A DNA stretch of 20,367 nucleotides from Clostridiales bacterium (GTDB lineage Bacteria > Bacillota > Clostridia > WRLR01). This document shows, piece after piece, positions 14,987-20,367 of this stretch. The notes beneath the pieces are model-generated. The model was not told the DNA's origin. It did no database searches and saw only the letters and a list, made by a program, of their open reading frames with translations. The stretch is from contig JAITSR010000237.1 of assembly GCA_031287655.1 (NCBI GenBank), positions 1 to 20,367 on the forward strand, read 5' to 3'. How positions within the stretch are numbered: the stretch's first letter is position 1; each line of letters begins with the position of its first letter. The translations under genes were made by a program, and so were the position numbers.

Positions 14987-15820
14987 ATGGGGAACGGGAA
15001 AGTCGCACTTGTCACGGGATCGAGCCGCGGGATCGGCCGCGGAGTCGCGCTCGCGCTCGCAAAAGCGGGGTATGACATCGCGGTGCATCACTCGCAGTCG
15101 CAGGAAGCGGCGGAGAGGACCTTGGGCGAAGTCAGGGCGCTCGGCGTCAAAGCCTGCCTGCTGCAGGGCGACACGGGCGAGGTCAGCGTGCCGCAGCGCC
15201 TCGTCGATGAGACGGTGGCGGCGCTCGGCAGGCTCGACGTGCTCGTCAGCAACGCCGGGATTACGCGCTTTGAGGGTATCCTCGACATCAAGCCGGAGAC
15301 GATGGACGAGCTCTACAACGTCGATTTTCGCGGCATGATCCTCGCGGCGCAGGCCGCGGCGCGCTACATGGTCAAGAACAACGTCAAGGGCAGCATCATT
15401 TTCAACACCTCGATCCGCAGCTTTTCGCCGCACTCGACGGACGGCGTGTACGGGGCGCTGAAGGCGGGCATGAACCGGATCATCAAGTCCTTTGCGGTGG
15501 ACCTCGGCCGCTACGGCATCCGCGTAAACGGCTTTTCGCCGGGCGTCACAAACGTGCGCGCGCCGTCCCCGGAGGAGGAGGCGAACAGCCCCTTCTACCG
15601 CAATTCACACCGCTTTATTCCGCTGCGCCGCAACGGCTATGCCTACGATATGGGCGGCCCCGTTGTGTGGCTCGCGTCGGAGGACTCCGCCTATGTGACG
15701 GGGCAGGTGATCTGCGTGGACGGCGGGCTTTCCGCGGTCGGCGTACCGGAGCGCCTTGGCGAGCTGAACAACCTCTACGCGCTCGACGAGTGGCTCGCGG
15801 TCGGTGAGGACGACATCTGA
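14987..15820 (+). CDS. SDR-family oxidoreductase (probable sugar dehydrogenase)
   Basis: This is an NAD(P)-dependent short-chain dehydrogenase/reductase of 277 residues. It has the cofactor motif TGSSRGIG at 10-17, the structural NAG at 89-91, and the catalytic Ser142, Tyr155 and Lys159 (VYGALKAG), with DGG near the C-terminus. I chose ATG 14987, 12 nt after AAAGGA; ATG 14975 and ATG 14954 lie in the leader without better sites. The C-terminal tail after CVDGGLSAVG extends about 30 residues, a little longer than typical. It is followed after 37 nt by a sugar-acid dehydratase, so a role in oxidising an aldose (galactose or fucose) to its lactone or acid, or a keto-deoxy acid downstream, is inferred. 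Substrate is not determined by sequence. Confidence 0.9.
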   Translation: MGNGKVALVTGSSRGIGRGVALALAKAGYDIAVHHSQSQEAAERTLGEVRALGVKACLLQGDTGEVSVPQRLVDETVAALGRLDVLVSNAGITRFEGILDIKPETMDELYNVDFRGMILAAQAAARYMVKNNVKGSIIFNTSIRSFSPHSTDGVYGALKAGMNRIIKSFAVDLGRYGIRVNGFSPGVTNVRAPSPEEEANSPFYRNSHRFIPLRRNGYAYDMGGPVVWLASEDSAYVTGQVICVDGGLSAVGVPERLGELNNLYALDEWLAVGEDDI

Positions 15821-15857
15821 CACTGAACAAAATTTGAAACGAAGGGAAGGAAACAGC

Positions 15858-16982
15858 GTGAAAATTACGGATGTCAAGACGTACTTGGTTGCGACGGACC
15901 GCCAGAACTGGCTGTTTGTCAAGGTGACGACGGACGAGGGCCTCTACGGCTGGGGCGAGGCGAGCGTCGAGGGTCAGACAAAGGCCGTGGAGCAGTGCAT
16001 TCTCGTGCTTGCGGAGCGCAGCGTGATCGGCGAGGACCCCCGCAATATTGAAAAGATTTGGCAAAAGATGTACCGGCACGGCTTCTGGAAGGGCGGCTTC
16101 ATCCACATGTCCGCGATCAGCGGCATCGATCAGGCGCTGTGGGACATCGCGGGGAAAATCTACGACGTGCCGACGTACATGCTGCTCGGCGGGGCTGTCC
16201 GCGACAAGGTCCGCGCCTATACGCACGCGTTTGACGCGAGTTCGGCCGAAAAGGCGATCGAACAGGGCTTTGACGGCATCAAGACCGGCGGCGGGCGCGC
16301 GATTGACACCTATAACCCGCTCGCCGATATTCCGGCGTTCGCAAAGAGGCTCGCGGACGTGCGCAAGGCGATCGGGCCGGACAAGGCGCTCTGCATCGAC
16401 AACCACGGGCAGTCCGTGCCGAGCATCGCGATCAAACAAATGCGCGCGGCGGAGCCCTATGACATCTATTTCTTTGAGGAGCCGATCCCGCCGGAGAACA
16501 CGCTTTCCTACAAGCAGCTCCGCGAGGCGCTGCCGACGATGACGATCGCCGCGGGCGAGCGGCTGTTTTCCCGGTTCGACTACCGCGAGGTCGTGCAGGA
16601 GCGGGTCTTGGACGTCGCGCAGCCTGACATCTGCCACTGCGGCGGCATAACGGAAATCCGCAAGATCGCGGCGCTGATCGAGACTTACCATATCCGCTTT
16701 GCGCCGCACAACCCGAACGGGCCGGTCGCGACGGCGGCGAGCCTGCAAGTTTGCGCGGCCGCGCAGAACTTTGACATCCTTGAGTTTGCGTCCGGGTCCG
16801 TGTATTCCCGCCTCGACATCGTGAAGAACATTTCGCTAAAGCCGAAGGACGGCTACTTTGCGCTGCCCGAGGGGCCCGGGCTTGGCATCGACCTCGACGA
16901 GAAGGCGATGGCGCAGTATCCATACGGCTTTAAGCAGTATACGGCGCGTTACCAGCCGGACGGCACGGTGGCCGACATCTAA
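15858..16982 (+). CDS. Enolase-superfamily sugar-acid dehydratase, galactonate dehydratase-like
   Basis: It is predicted to remove water from an aldonic acid to give a 2-keto-3-deoxy acid, using Mg2+. The 374-residue protein has the capping domain and barrel of the mandelate racemase subgroup. Metal ligands appear as Asp181 (CIDNHG), Glu207 (FFEEP) and Glu234 (AAGERLFSRFD). His183 and His284 (APHNPNGPVATAA) sit where the paired catalytic histidines of E. coli DgoD lie, and the DICHCGGITE segment is also DgoD-like. The GTG start at 15858 follows GGGAAGGAAACAGC; the ATG at 15804 lies inside the SDR gene. Its placement after an SDR and near GH42 and GH29 genes fits oxidative galactose or fucose breakdown. 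No kinase or aldolase for the product is in the window. D-galactonate is the best guess; related acids are possible. Confidence 0.9.
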   Translation: MKITDVKTYLVATDRQNWLFVKVTTDEGLYGWGEASVEGQTKAVEQCILVLAERSVIGEDPRNIEKIWQKMYRHGFWKGGFIHMSAISGIDQALWDIAGKIYDVPTYMLLGGAVRDKVRAYTHAFDASSAEKAIEQGFDGIKTGGGRAIDTYNPLADIPAFAKRLADVRKAIGPDKALCIDNHGQSVPSIAIKQMRAAEPYDIYFFEEPIPPENTLSYKQLREALPTMTIAAGERLFSRFDYREVVQERVLDVAQPDICHCGGITEIRKIAALIETYHIRFAPHNPNGPVATAASLQVCAAAQNFDILEFASGSVYSRLDIVKNISLKPKDGYFALPEGPGLGIDLDEKAMAQYPYGFKQYTARYQPDGTVADI

Positions 16983-17043
16983 GTTGGCTTATGCTTATGG
17001 GGCCGGCATCAACGGAATATCTTTGTCGGCCCCATGCGCCAAC
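16983..17043 (+). terminator. Nested hairpin after the dehydratase gene
   Basis: An inner 9-bp stem (ATGGGGCCG at 16997-17005 with CGGCCCCAT at 17027-17035) lies within an outer 6-bp stem (GTTGGC at 16983 with GCCAAC at 17038). It begins immediately after the stop. It lacks a T-run on either strand. It lies between convergent genes and could end transcription from both sides. Confidence 0.55.
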
Positions 17044-17061
17044 GAGGGCTTCCGGCTTCTT

Positions 17062-17415
17062 CTATATGGATTCACCGCTGTCTTCCGCGGCTTCGCTCGC
17101 GCCAAAAATGGCGGAATAATTTCGTTTGCCGTATAAAACACGGTGGACGACTACGGTGTGCGTTTTATCATGAACAATATAGAACACCAGATAATTCCCG
17201 ATTTGAATACACCTGAATCCCTGATTCGCATGGAATTGATCCCTTAAAAGCGTATTCTGCTTCGGTAGAGTTTCAAGCGTTCTCAGGCCTTTGTACAGTC
17301 TGTCTATCAACAATGCGGCAGCTTTTGGTTTTTTCGGGTTTTTGGAGATATACCCACAAATACCATCCATATCCATATCGGCGGATGGCGTCACAACGAC
17401 TCTATATTTTTCCAT
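17062..17415 (-). CDS. RelE/ParE family toxin
   Basis: This is the toxin of a type II pair, 117 residues. It has the family pattern: YRVVVTPSADMDMDGICGYI, a helix through KKPKAAALLIDRLYKGLRTLETLP, then FRCIQIGNYLVFYIVHDK, VVVHRVLYGKRNY. The ParE branch acts on gyrase and the RelE branch cuts mRNA on the ribosome; the branch cannot be settled by eye. I took ATG at 17415, preceded by GGTGACGCCA, in preference to upstream in-frame starts (17427 or 17535) inside the antitoxin gene. It overlaps the antitoxin end by 14 nt, typical of coupled pairs. A 17-residue acidic tail (SAIFGASEAAEDSGESI) follows the usual family end. Confidence 0.88.
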   Translation of the reverse strand: MEKYRVVVTPSADMDMDGICGYISKNPKKPKAAALLIDRLYKGLRTLETLPKQNTLLRDQFHANQGFRCIQIGNYLVFYIVHDKTHTVVVHRVLYGKRNYSAIFGASEAAEDSGESI

Positions 17416-17683
17416 TGGCGTCACCATACTTTTTGCGGTATTTTGAAAAAACTTTATCAAATGCCTGAGGCTTTTGTCCTGATTCCATCTCCGCCTGCGA
17501 CTGCGCGAGCTTGTCATACACTTCAAGCCGCGCAAAGCTGTCCTCGTAGGCTTCTATACTCATTACAACCAAGTCGGCGTACCCGTTTTTCGTAATAAAA
17601 ACAGGTTCGCGCTCCTCATGAGCTGCATTGGCAACAATAGTGGTGTGATTGCGAAGATCCGTTAATGGCCTGATTTGCGGCAT
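17402..17683 (-). CDS. Phd/YefM family antitoxin
   Basis: This is the antitoxin and likely autorepressor of the pair, 93 residues. The Phd/YefM fold is visible at the N-terminus (PQIRPLTDLRNHTTIVANAA, then REPVFITKNGYADLVVMSIEAYE), with a charged C-terminal toxin-binding tail (LAQSQAEMESGQKPQAFDKV). The start is supported by TAGGAGGG 8 nt upstream on the minus strand. It is followed by the overlapping toxin gene. It is transcribed opposite to both flanking operons, an independent module inserted between the dehydratase and the rsgA leader. Confidence 0.9.
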   Translation of the reverse strand: MPQIRPLTDLRNHTTIVANAAHEEREPVFITKNGYADLVVMSIEAYEDSFARLEVYDKLAQSQAEMESGQKPQAFDKVFSKYRKKYGDANGKI

Positions 17684-17714
17684 ACGATCAACCCTCCTAA
17701 AAATAATTGTGTTT

Positions 17715-17743
17715 ATTATATCGCTTATTTATGCCAACAGCAA
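17715..17743 (-). promoter_or_regulatory. Promoter of the toxin-antitoxin operon
   Basis: On the minus strand TTGCTG (17738-17743) and a perfect TATAAT (17715-17720) are separated by exactly 17 bp, about 32 nt before the antitoxin start. The -35 box is weak, and the -10 box is consensus. Confidence 0.6.
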
Positions 17744-17779
17744 GTGACGTTTTCAAAAGTTATTGATAAAAATTTCGAT

Positions 17780-17808
17780 TTGACTTTTCGGGCAAGTTCA
17801 GGTACAAT
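17780..17808 (+). promoter_or_regulatory. Strong promoter of the rsgA leader
   Basis: TTGACT (17780-17785) and TACAAT (17803-17808) have 17-bp spacing, each 5/6 to consensus. Transcription would start near 17815 and give a leader of about 430 nt before rsgA. It diverges from the toxin-antitoxin promoter 36 bp away. Confidence 0.7.
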
Positions 17809-17880
17809 TGCCAATGGAAACGGCGAATAAAATCTTTATTCTACATTCTAAACTCTAAATTTGAAGGGGGTTATGTGAGA

Positions 17881-17922
17881 ATGACGGTAGCGATTGTAAT
17901 GGAAAAGGTGGTCGTCCCCTAA
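17881..17922 (+). CDS. Possible 13-residue leader peptide
   Basis: ATG 17881 opens MTVAIVMEKVVVP followed by TAA. GAAGGGGG lies about 10 nt upstream, a good ribosome binding site. The stop lies 10 nt before the first hairpin system, and the last codons (GTGGTCGTCCCC) overlap a possible GTCCC / GGGAC stem (GGGAC at 17938-17942). Ribosome pausing there could change folding of the terminator. A minimal ATG-TGA pair at 17874 precedes it. No protein data are possible from sequence. Confidence 0.4.
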   Translation: MTVAIVMEKVVVP

Positions 17923-17946
17923 CTGAATATCCGGCATAGGGACTGC

Positions 17947-17973
17947 GGACGCGCTTGCGCCCCTTTTGTTTTT
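17947..17973 (+). terminator. Intrinsic terminator or attenuator 1 in the rsgA leader
   Basis: GGACGC pairs with GCGCCC with one mismatch around a GCTT loop, followed by CTTTTGTTTTT. The stem is short but GC-rich and the T-tract is convincing. The alternative pairing CGGCATA / TATGCCG encloses it. Confidence 0.6.
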
Positions 17974-18014
17974 ATGCCGCAAAGTAACCTTTCGTGAATC
18001 CTACAAATTTCCGT

Positions 18015-18045
18015 AGCACACCGATGGGGTGTGTTATTTTTGTTT
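18015..18045 (+). terminator. Intrinsic terminator 2 in the rsgA leader
   Basis: AGCACACC pairs with GGTGTGTT (18015-18022 with 18028-18035, one G-U pair) around GATGG, followed by ATTTTTGTTT. This is a canonical stem plus T-run, about 200 nt before rsgA and on its strand. Confidence 0.7.
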
Positions 18046-18242
18046 CCGCCGTGAATTTGCAGCCGATCCCGAGGCTGCTTGTTCGCGGCATTTTTGCGCC
18101 CTTTTTCAGCGGATATTCGGGGTGGAAGCAAATTACGGAGGGAAAAATTGAAGGATTGAAGGAGGGAGGAAACAAGTGATAGAAGCGGGAATTGGCGAAG
18201 GAAGGAATTTTCAAAAGCAGGCATTGAAGGAGGATGATAAGC

Positions 18243-19358
18243 ATGATTGATTTTCAAACATATAGTAGCAGTCTTGACTCTGATGTGGAAAACGGCGTTC
18301 CGGCACGGGTTACGGCGGTCCACAAGGAGCGGTATGAGCTGGCTTTGGAGGGCGGGTCCGTGAGTGCGAACGGTTTCGCGGCGGTGAATGGGCCCGTGAG
18401 CGGACGCGGCGGCTCGGTGACCGTCTATGGCAGGCTGAAAACGGCGGCCTACTATGGAGGCGGGGGCGTCTTCCAAGACTTCCCCACGGTCGGGGATTAT
18501 GTGCTGATCGAGTACAACGGGAGCGGCGACAGCCGGATTCTTAAAACGCTGCCGCGCAAGACATTTTTCTCGCGGCGCGACCCGACGCCCGGGCGGGGCG
18601 AGCAGGCCGTCGCGGCGAACTTTGACACGGTGTTCGTGATGGCCTCGCTGAACCATGACTTAAATTTGAAGCGTCTCGAACGATACCTCACGCTGTCATG
18701 GCAGAGCGGCGCCATGCCTGTGATCCTGCTCACAAAGGCGGATTTGGCCGGGGATGCCGCCGCTCCCCTCGCGGAGGCTGTCCGTGAGATCGCGATGGGC
18801 GTCGATGTCCTGAGTGTCAGCGCGGTCAGCGGGTACGGCTTGGAGTGCCTGTCGCCATATTTGCTTTCTGGAAAGACGGTCGTGTTCCTTGGCTCCAGCG
18901 GCGTCGGGAAGTCCAGTCTGGTCAACGCCCTGATGGGCGAGCGGCTGATGGAGGTGAAGGAAATCCGCGAGGACGACAGCCGGGGTCGCCACACGACGAC
19001 CCACCGGCAGCTGATAACGCTGCCCTCCGGCGCGTTCGTGATTGACACGCCGGGGATGCGCGAGCTCGGCATGTGGGATGTGAGCGCGGGGCTGGGAGAG
19101 GCGTTCGGCGACGTGGAGGCGTATTTTGGCAAGTGCCGGTTCTCCGATTGCCGCCACGAAAAAGAGCCGGGCTGTGCGGTAAAGCGGGCGATCGCGGCCG
19201 GGGAGCTGTCCGGCGAGCGGTGGAACAGTTATCTGAATTTAAAGCGGGAGGCCAAATACAGCGACGACAAGGCCGGTTTTATGCGCGAGAGGCAGCAGTG
19301 GGCCAAATCGATTGCAAAATGGAGCAAGCAGAACAAAAAGGCAAACGGGGCAAAGTAG
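18243..19358 (+). CDS. rsgA: Ribosome small subunit GTPase RsgA
   Basis: This is a circularly permuted GTPase that acts in late 30S subunit assembly. Order in the 371-residue protein: N-terminal OB fold (residues 15-105), G4 LLTKAD at 162-167, G5-like SVSA at 191-194, G1 GSSGVGKSS at 217-225, a switch region RHTTTHR at 249-255, G3 DTPG at 268-271, then the zinc site Cys298, Cys303, His305, Cys311 in CRFSDCRHEKEPGC. ATG 18243 has AAGGAGG 9 nt upstream; ATG 18234 touches that site and is rejected. Residues about 39-58 (Ser/Gly/Ala/Val-rich) enlarge the OB fold beyond the usual length. It sits behind its own promoter and long leader rather than in a typical translation or kinase cluster. Confidence 0.95.
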   Translation: MIDFQTYSSSLDSDVENGVPARVTAVHKERYELALEGGSVSANGFAAVNGPVSGRGGSVTVYGRLKTAAYYGGGGVFQDFPTVGDYVLIEYNGSGDSRILKTLPRKTFFSRRDPTPGRGEQAVAANFDTVFVMASLNHDLNLKRLERYLTLSWQSGAMPVILLTKADLAGDAAAPLAEAVREIAMGVDVLSVSAVSGYGLECLSPYLLSGKTVVFLGSSGVGKSSLVNALMGERLMEVKEIREDDSRGRHTTTHRQLITLPSGAFVIDTPGMRELGMWDVSAGLGEAFGDVEAYFGKCRFSDCRHEKEPGCAVKRAIAAGELSGERWNSYLNLKREAKYSDDKAGFMRERQQWAKSIAKWSKQNKKANGAK

Positions 19359-19375
19359 CGACGGGCGGCGGCGGC
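19358..19375 (+). repeat. Fragment of the GC-rich dispersed repeat after rsgA
   Basis: An 18-nt exact match (GCGACGGGCGGCGGCGGC) to 10197-10214 begins at the last base of the rsgA stop codon. The 10-nt arm GCGGCGGCGC that starts inside it can pair with GCGCCGCCGC about 45 nt downstream, followed by AAAAATTTCC, so it may also serve as an rsgA terminator. Simple GC-rich sequence makes chance matching possible. Confidence 0.35.
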
Positions 19376-19438
19376 GCTTCTTACCTCAATCGGAACCGGC
19401 AGCGGAATCGGAATGGCAGCGCCGCCGCAAAAATTTCC

Positions 19439-19467
19439 TTGCGCTTCCGCACTTGATATGGTATCCT
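19439..19467 (+). promoter_or_regulatory. Weak candidate promoter for the tRNA gene
   Basis: TTGCGC (19439-19444) and TATCCT (19462-19467) have 17-bp spacing. The -10 lies inside a perfect 9-bp inverted repeat (CACTTGATA at 19450-19458 with TATCAAGTG at 19470-19478), which may be an operator or a hairpin. Each box matches only 4/6 or less. Confidence 0.3.
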
Positions 19468-19504
19468 ACTATCAAGTGAGCCGCGCCTACAGCCCGGTTG
19501 GTAT

Positions 19505-19529
19505 GCCGCACTCGTTCGTGCGGCGTTTT
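19505..19529 (+). terminator. Hairpin with T-tract directly before the tRNA
   Basis: GCCGCAC (19505-19511) pairs with GTGCGGC (19518-19524) around TCGTTC, followed by GTTTT that abuts the first tRNA base. It looks like an intrinsic terminator, but in the tRNA transcript it may instead be a 5' leader hairpin removed by RNase P. Confidence 0.45.
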
Positions 19530-19615
19530 GGAGAGGTATCGAAGTGGTCATAACGGGGCTGACTCGAAATCAGTTTGTGCGAAAGCACACGTGGGTTCGA
19601 ATCCCACCCTCTCCG
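19530..19615 (+). tRNA. tRNA-Ser (anticodon CGA)
   Basis: The 86-nt cloverleaf has acceptor stem GGAGAGG / CCTCTCC, an anticodon loop CTCGAAA with anticodon CGA inside a GCTGA / TCAGT stem, the long variable arm of a type II tRNA (TTGTGCGAAAGCACAC), and a T arm GTGGG-TTCGAAT-CCCAC. The discriminator is G. CCA is not encoded. It reads UCG serine codons. Confidence 0.95.
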
Positions 19616-19625
19616 CTTTTAGTAT

Positions 19626-19676
19626 AAACGCGAACCCTATCCGAACGTTTTCGTCGGGGAGGCGTTCGCGTTTGTT
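19626..19676 (+). terminator. Inverted repeat downstream of tRNA-Ser
   Basis: AAACGCGAAC (19626-19635) and GTTCGCGTTT (19664-19673) form a perfect 10-bp stem around a 28-nt loop. It begins 11 nt after the tRNA and ends with TTTG. It is a plausible tRNA transcript end, although the T-tract is short and the loop is large. Confidence 0.45.
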
Positions 19677-19782
19677 GTATGAGGGCGTTATCCCGCAGAA
19701 ATACAGAATAGACAGCTTGCATATCGCGATCGCCAAAGACACTCGCCTCACGGTTGAATTTTTATCACTTAACGAGATATGG
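19672..19782 (+). pseudogene. Remnant of a PIN-domain-like protein
   Basis: In frame from about 19672 the translation reads EGVIPQKYRIDSLHIAIA, then KDTRLTVEFLSLNEIW. This resembles the C-terminal part of small PIN-fold proteins (the pattern IPxKYRxDALHIAIA, then a hydrophobic strand and SWNFKHI). The usual SWNFKH motif is replaced by SLNEIW and there is no start or N-terminal half: upstream lie the tRNA and its hairpin. It is probably a decayed toxin-like gene or an insertion scar. The short match makes this tentative. Confidence 0.4.
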
Positions 19783-19789
19783 AAAGCCT

Positions 19790-19834
19790 GCGCGCTCGAG
19801 ATTATAATAATCTCAAGCGCGCTAATACTTTTTT
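19790..19834 (+). terminator. Long palindrome with T-run just before the XRE gene
   Basis: GCGCGCT (19790-19796) pairs with AGCGCGC (19816-19822), then one mismatch, then GAGATTA (19798-19804) with TAATCTC (19808-19814) around TAA. A TTTTTT run follows at 19829-19834, running straight into the GGAGG of the next gene. It is either a terminator for upstream transcription, an attenuator, or an operator for the regulator that follows. Confidence 0.6.
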
Positions 19835-19847
19835 GGAGGAACACAAT

Positions 19848-20367
19848 ATGTTATTCATAGCTGAAAATTTGAAAACCCTACGCAAAGGAAAAGATCTTAC
19901 GCAGGAAGAAGCCGCGGAAATTCTTGGCGTTTCGTCTCAGAGCGTCAGCAAATGGGAGCGTGGCGATACACTCCCCGACATCACACTTTTGCCCGCGCTC
20001 GCCAACCTCTATAAAGTCAGCGTGGACATGCTCATCGGCATGGACAAAATCAATGACCGGCAAACGAGAGCCGCCGTGTTCACCAACGCGCATAATTACT
20101 GGCGAAACGGTGATATTAACACTGCTATAGAGGTCTTTTCCGAAGCTCTCAAAACATTTCCGAACGACGAGGGAATTATGTCCGATTTAGCAATGGCGCT
20201 TGCCCTTAGGTATGACCAGGCTAAACTATCCAAAGCCTTTTCTTTATGCGAAGGTGTGTTATCGTATAATCAAGGCGATAAAGTAAATCACACGACTCGC
20301 GCCGCCCTGTGCTTTATCTACATGAAAGTCGGTGAAAAAGAAAAAGCAATCGCAGTGGCAAGCAGAT
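19848..20367 (+). CDS. XRE-family transcriptional regulator (partial)
   Basis: This is a DNA-binding regulator cut by the window end after 173 codons. The N-terminal helix-turn-helix is clear: LKTLRKGKDLTQEEAAEILG followed by VSSQSVSKWERGDTLPDI (residues 8-45), then LYKVSVDMLIGMDK. The rest (HNYWRNGDINTAIEVFSEAL, MALALRYD, CFIYMKVGEKEKAIAVA) looks like TPR-type helical repeats, as in XRE regulators that sense a peptide or cell state. TTTGGAGGAACACAAT gives a good start. The palindrome immediately upstream may be its own operator. The target genes are unknown. Confidence 0.9.
   Translation, partial: MLFIAENLKTLRKGKDLTQEEAAEILGVSSQSVSKWERGDTLPDITLLPALANLYKVSVDMLIGMDKINDRQTRAAVFTNAHNYWRNGDINTAIEVFSEALKTFPNDEGIMSDLAMALALRYDQAKLSKAFSLCEGVLSYNQGDKVNHTTRAALCFIYMKVGEKEKAIAVASR

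Larger units (their letters stand above)
17809..18242 (+). other. Long attenuator-like leader of rsgA
   Basis: After the promoter come a 13-codon ORF (17881-17922), an intrinsic-terminator-like hairpin with T-tract (17947-17973), a second one (18015-18045), and a third stem GCAGCC / GGCTGC (18059-18078). The last 140 nt are purine-rich with repeated GAAGGA-type motifs and hold no gene. CGGCATA (17932-17938) can pair with TATGCCG (17973-17979), enclosing the first terminator and offering an alternative fold. This layout resembles ribosome-mediated attenuation, as known upstream of several antibiotic-response genes. Its link to rsgA is inferred from position only. Confidence 0.55.

Noticed and set aside
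19548..19844. Minus-strand 98-residue protein across the tRNA
   Set aside because: It contains the reverse translation of the tRNA (the familiar AERVGFEPT peptide), a known annotation artefact.

Overview
The window looks like a chromosomal segment of a GC-rich, Gram-positive, Clostridia-like Firmicute, probably gut or anaerobic. This is inferred, not proven. Supporting signs are strong AGGAGG-type ribosome binding sites, GTG and TTG starts, a Lpl/Ytc-style carbohydrate ABC importer with a lipoprotein binding protein, and a serine tRNA whose CCA is not encoded.

Layout. (1) 1-5529 is a glycan-uptake operon: two near-perfect palindromes (candidate operators), two ABC permeases, a lipoprotein solute-binding protein and a GH29 alpha-L-fucosidase. 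(2) 5722-9906 is an AT-richer block with a different base composition: a heterodimeric ABC exporter pair, overlapping by 23 nt, and a GNAT acetyltransferase. It looks like an acquired resistance or export cassette. (3) 10062-16982 returns to the GC-rich style: a GH67-like alpha-glucuronidase-family protein, a GH42 beta-galactosidase-like enzyme, an SDR oxidoreductase and an enolase-superfamily sugar-acid dehydratase of the galactonate dehydratase type. (4) 17062-17683, on the minus strand, is a Phd/YefM - RelE/ParE toxin-antitoxin pair. (5) 17780-19358 holds a strong promoter, a ~430-nt leader with a 13-codon ORF and terminator-like hairpins, then the ribosome assembly GTPase rsgA. (6) 19530-20367 holds tRNA-Ser(CGA), a decayed PIN-domain fragment and the start of an XRE-family regulator cut off by the window end.

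How it works together: the importer probably brings in oligosaccharides carrying fucose, galactose and possibly uronic acid. The glycosidases lack visible signal peptides and would trim them in the cytoplasm. The SDR and dehydratase could oxidise and dehydrate the released sugar (galactose to galactonate to 2-keto-3-deoxygalactonate, or the fucose equivalent). No importer ATPase is present, so a shared MsmX-type ATPase elsewhere is implied.

The most unusual content is repetitive rather than enzymatic. A GC-rich dispersed repeat appears as an in-frame insertion inside the GH67-like gene, as intergenic DNA at 5573-5710, and as fragments at the permease N-terminus and after rsgA. Two purine-rich minisatellites (17-bp and 20-bp units) sit directly in front of the ribosome binding sites of two operon genes. 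Several proteins carry low-complexity Gly/Ala/Ser/Thr inserts. The structured leaders upstream of the SDR and of rsgA are the best candidates for undescribed regulation.
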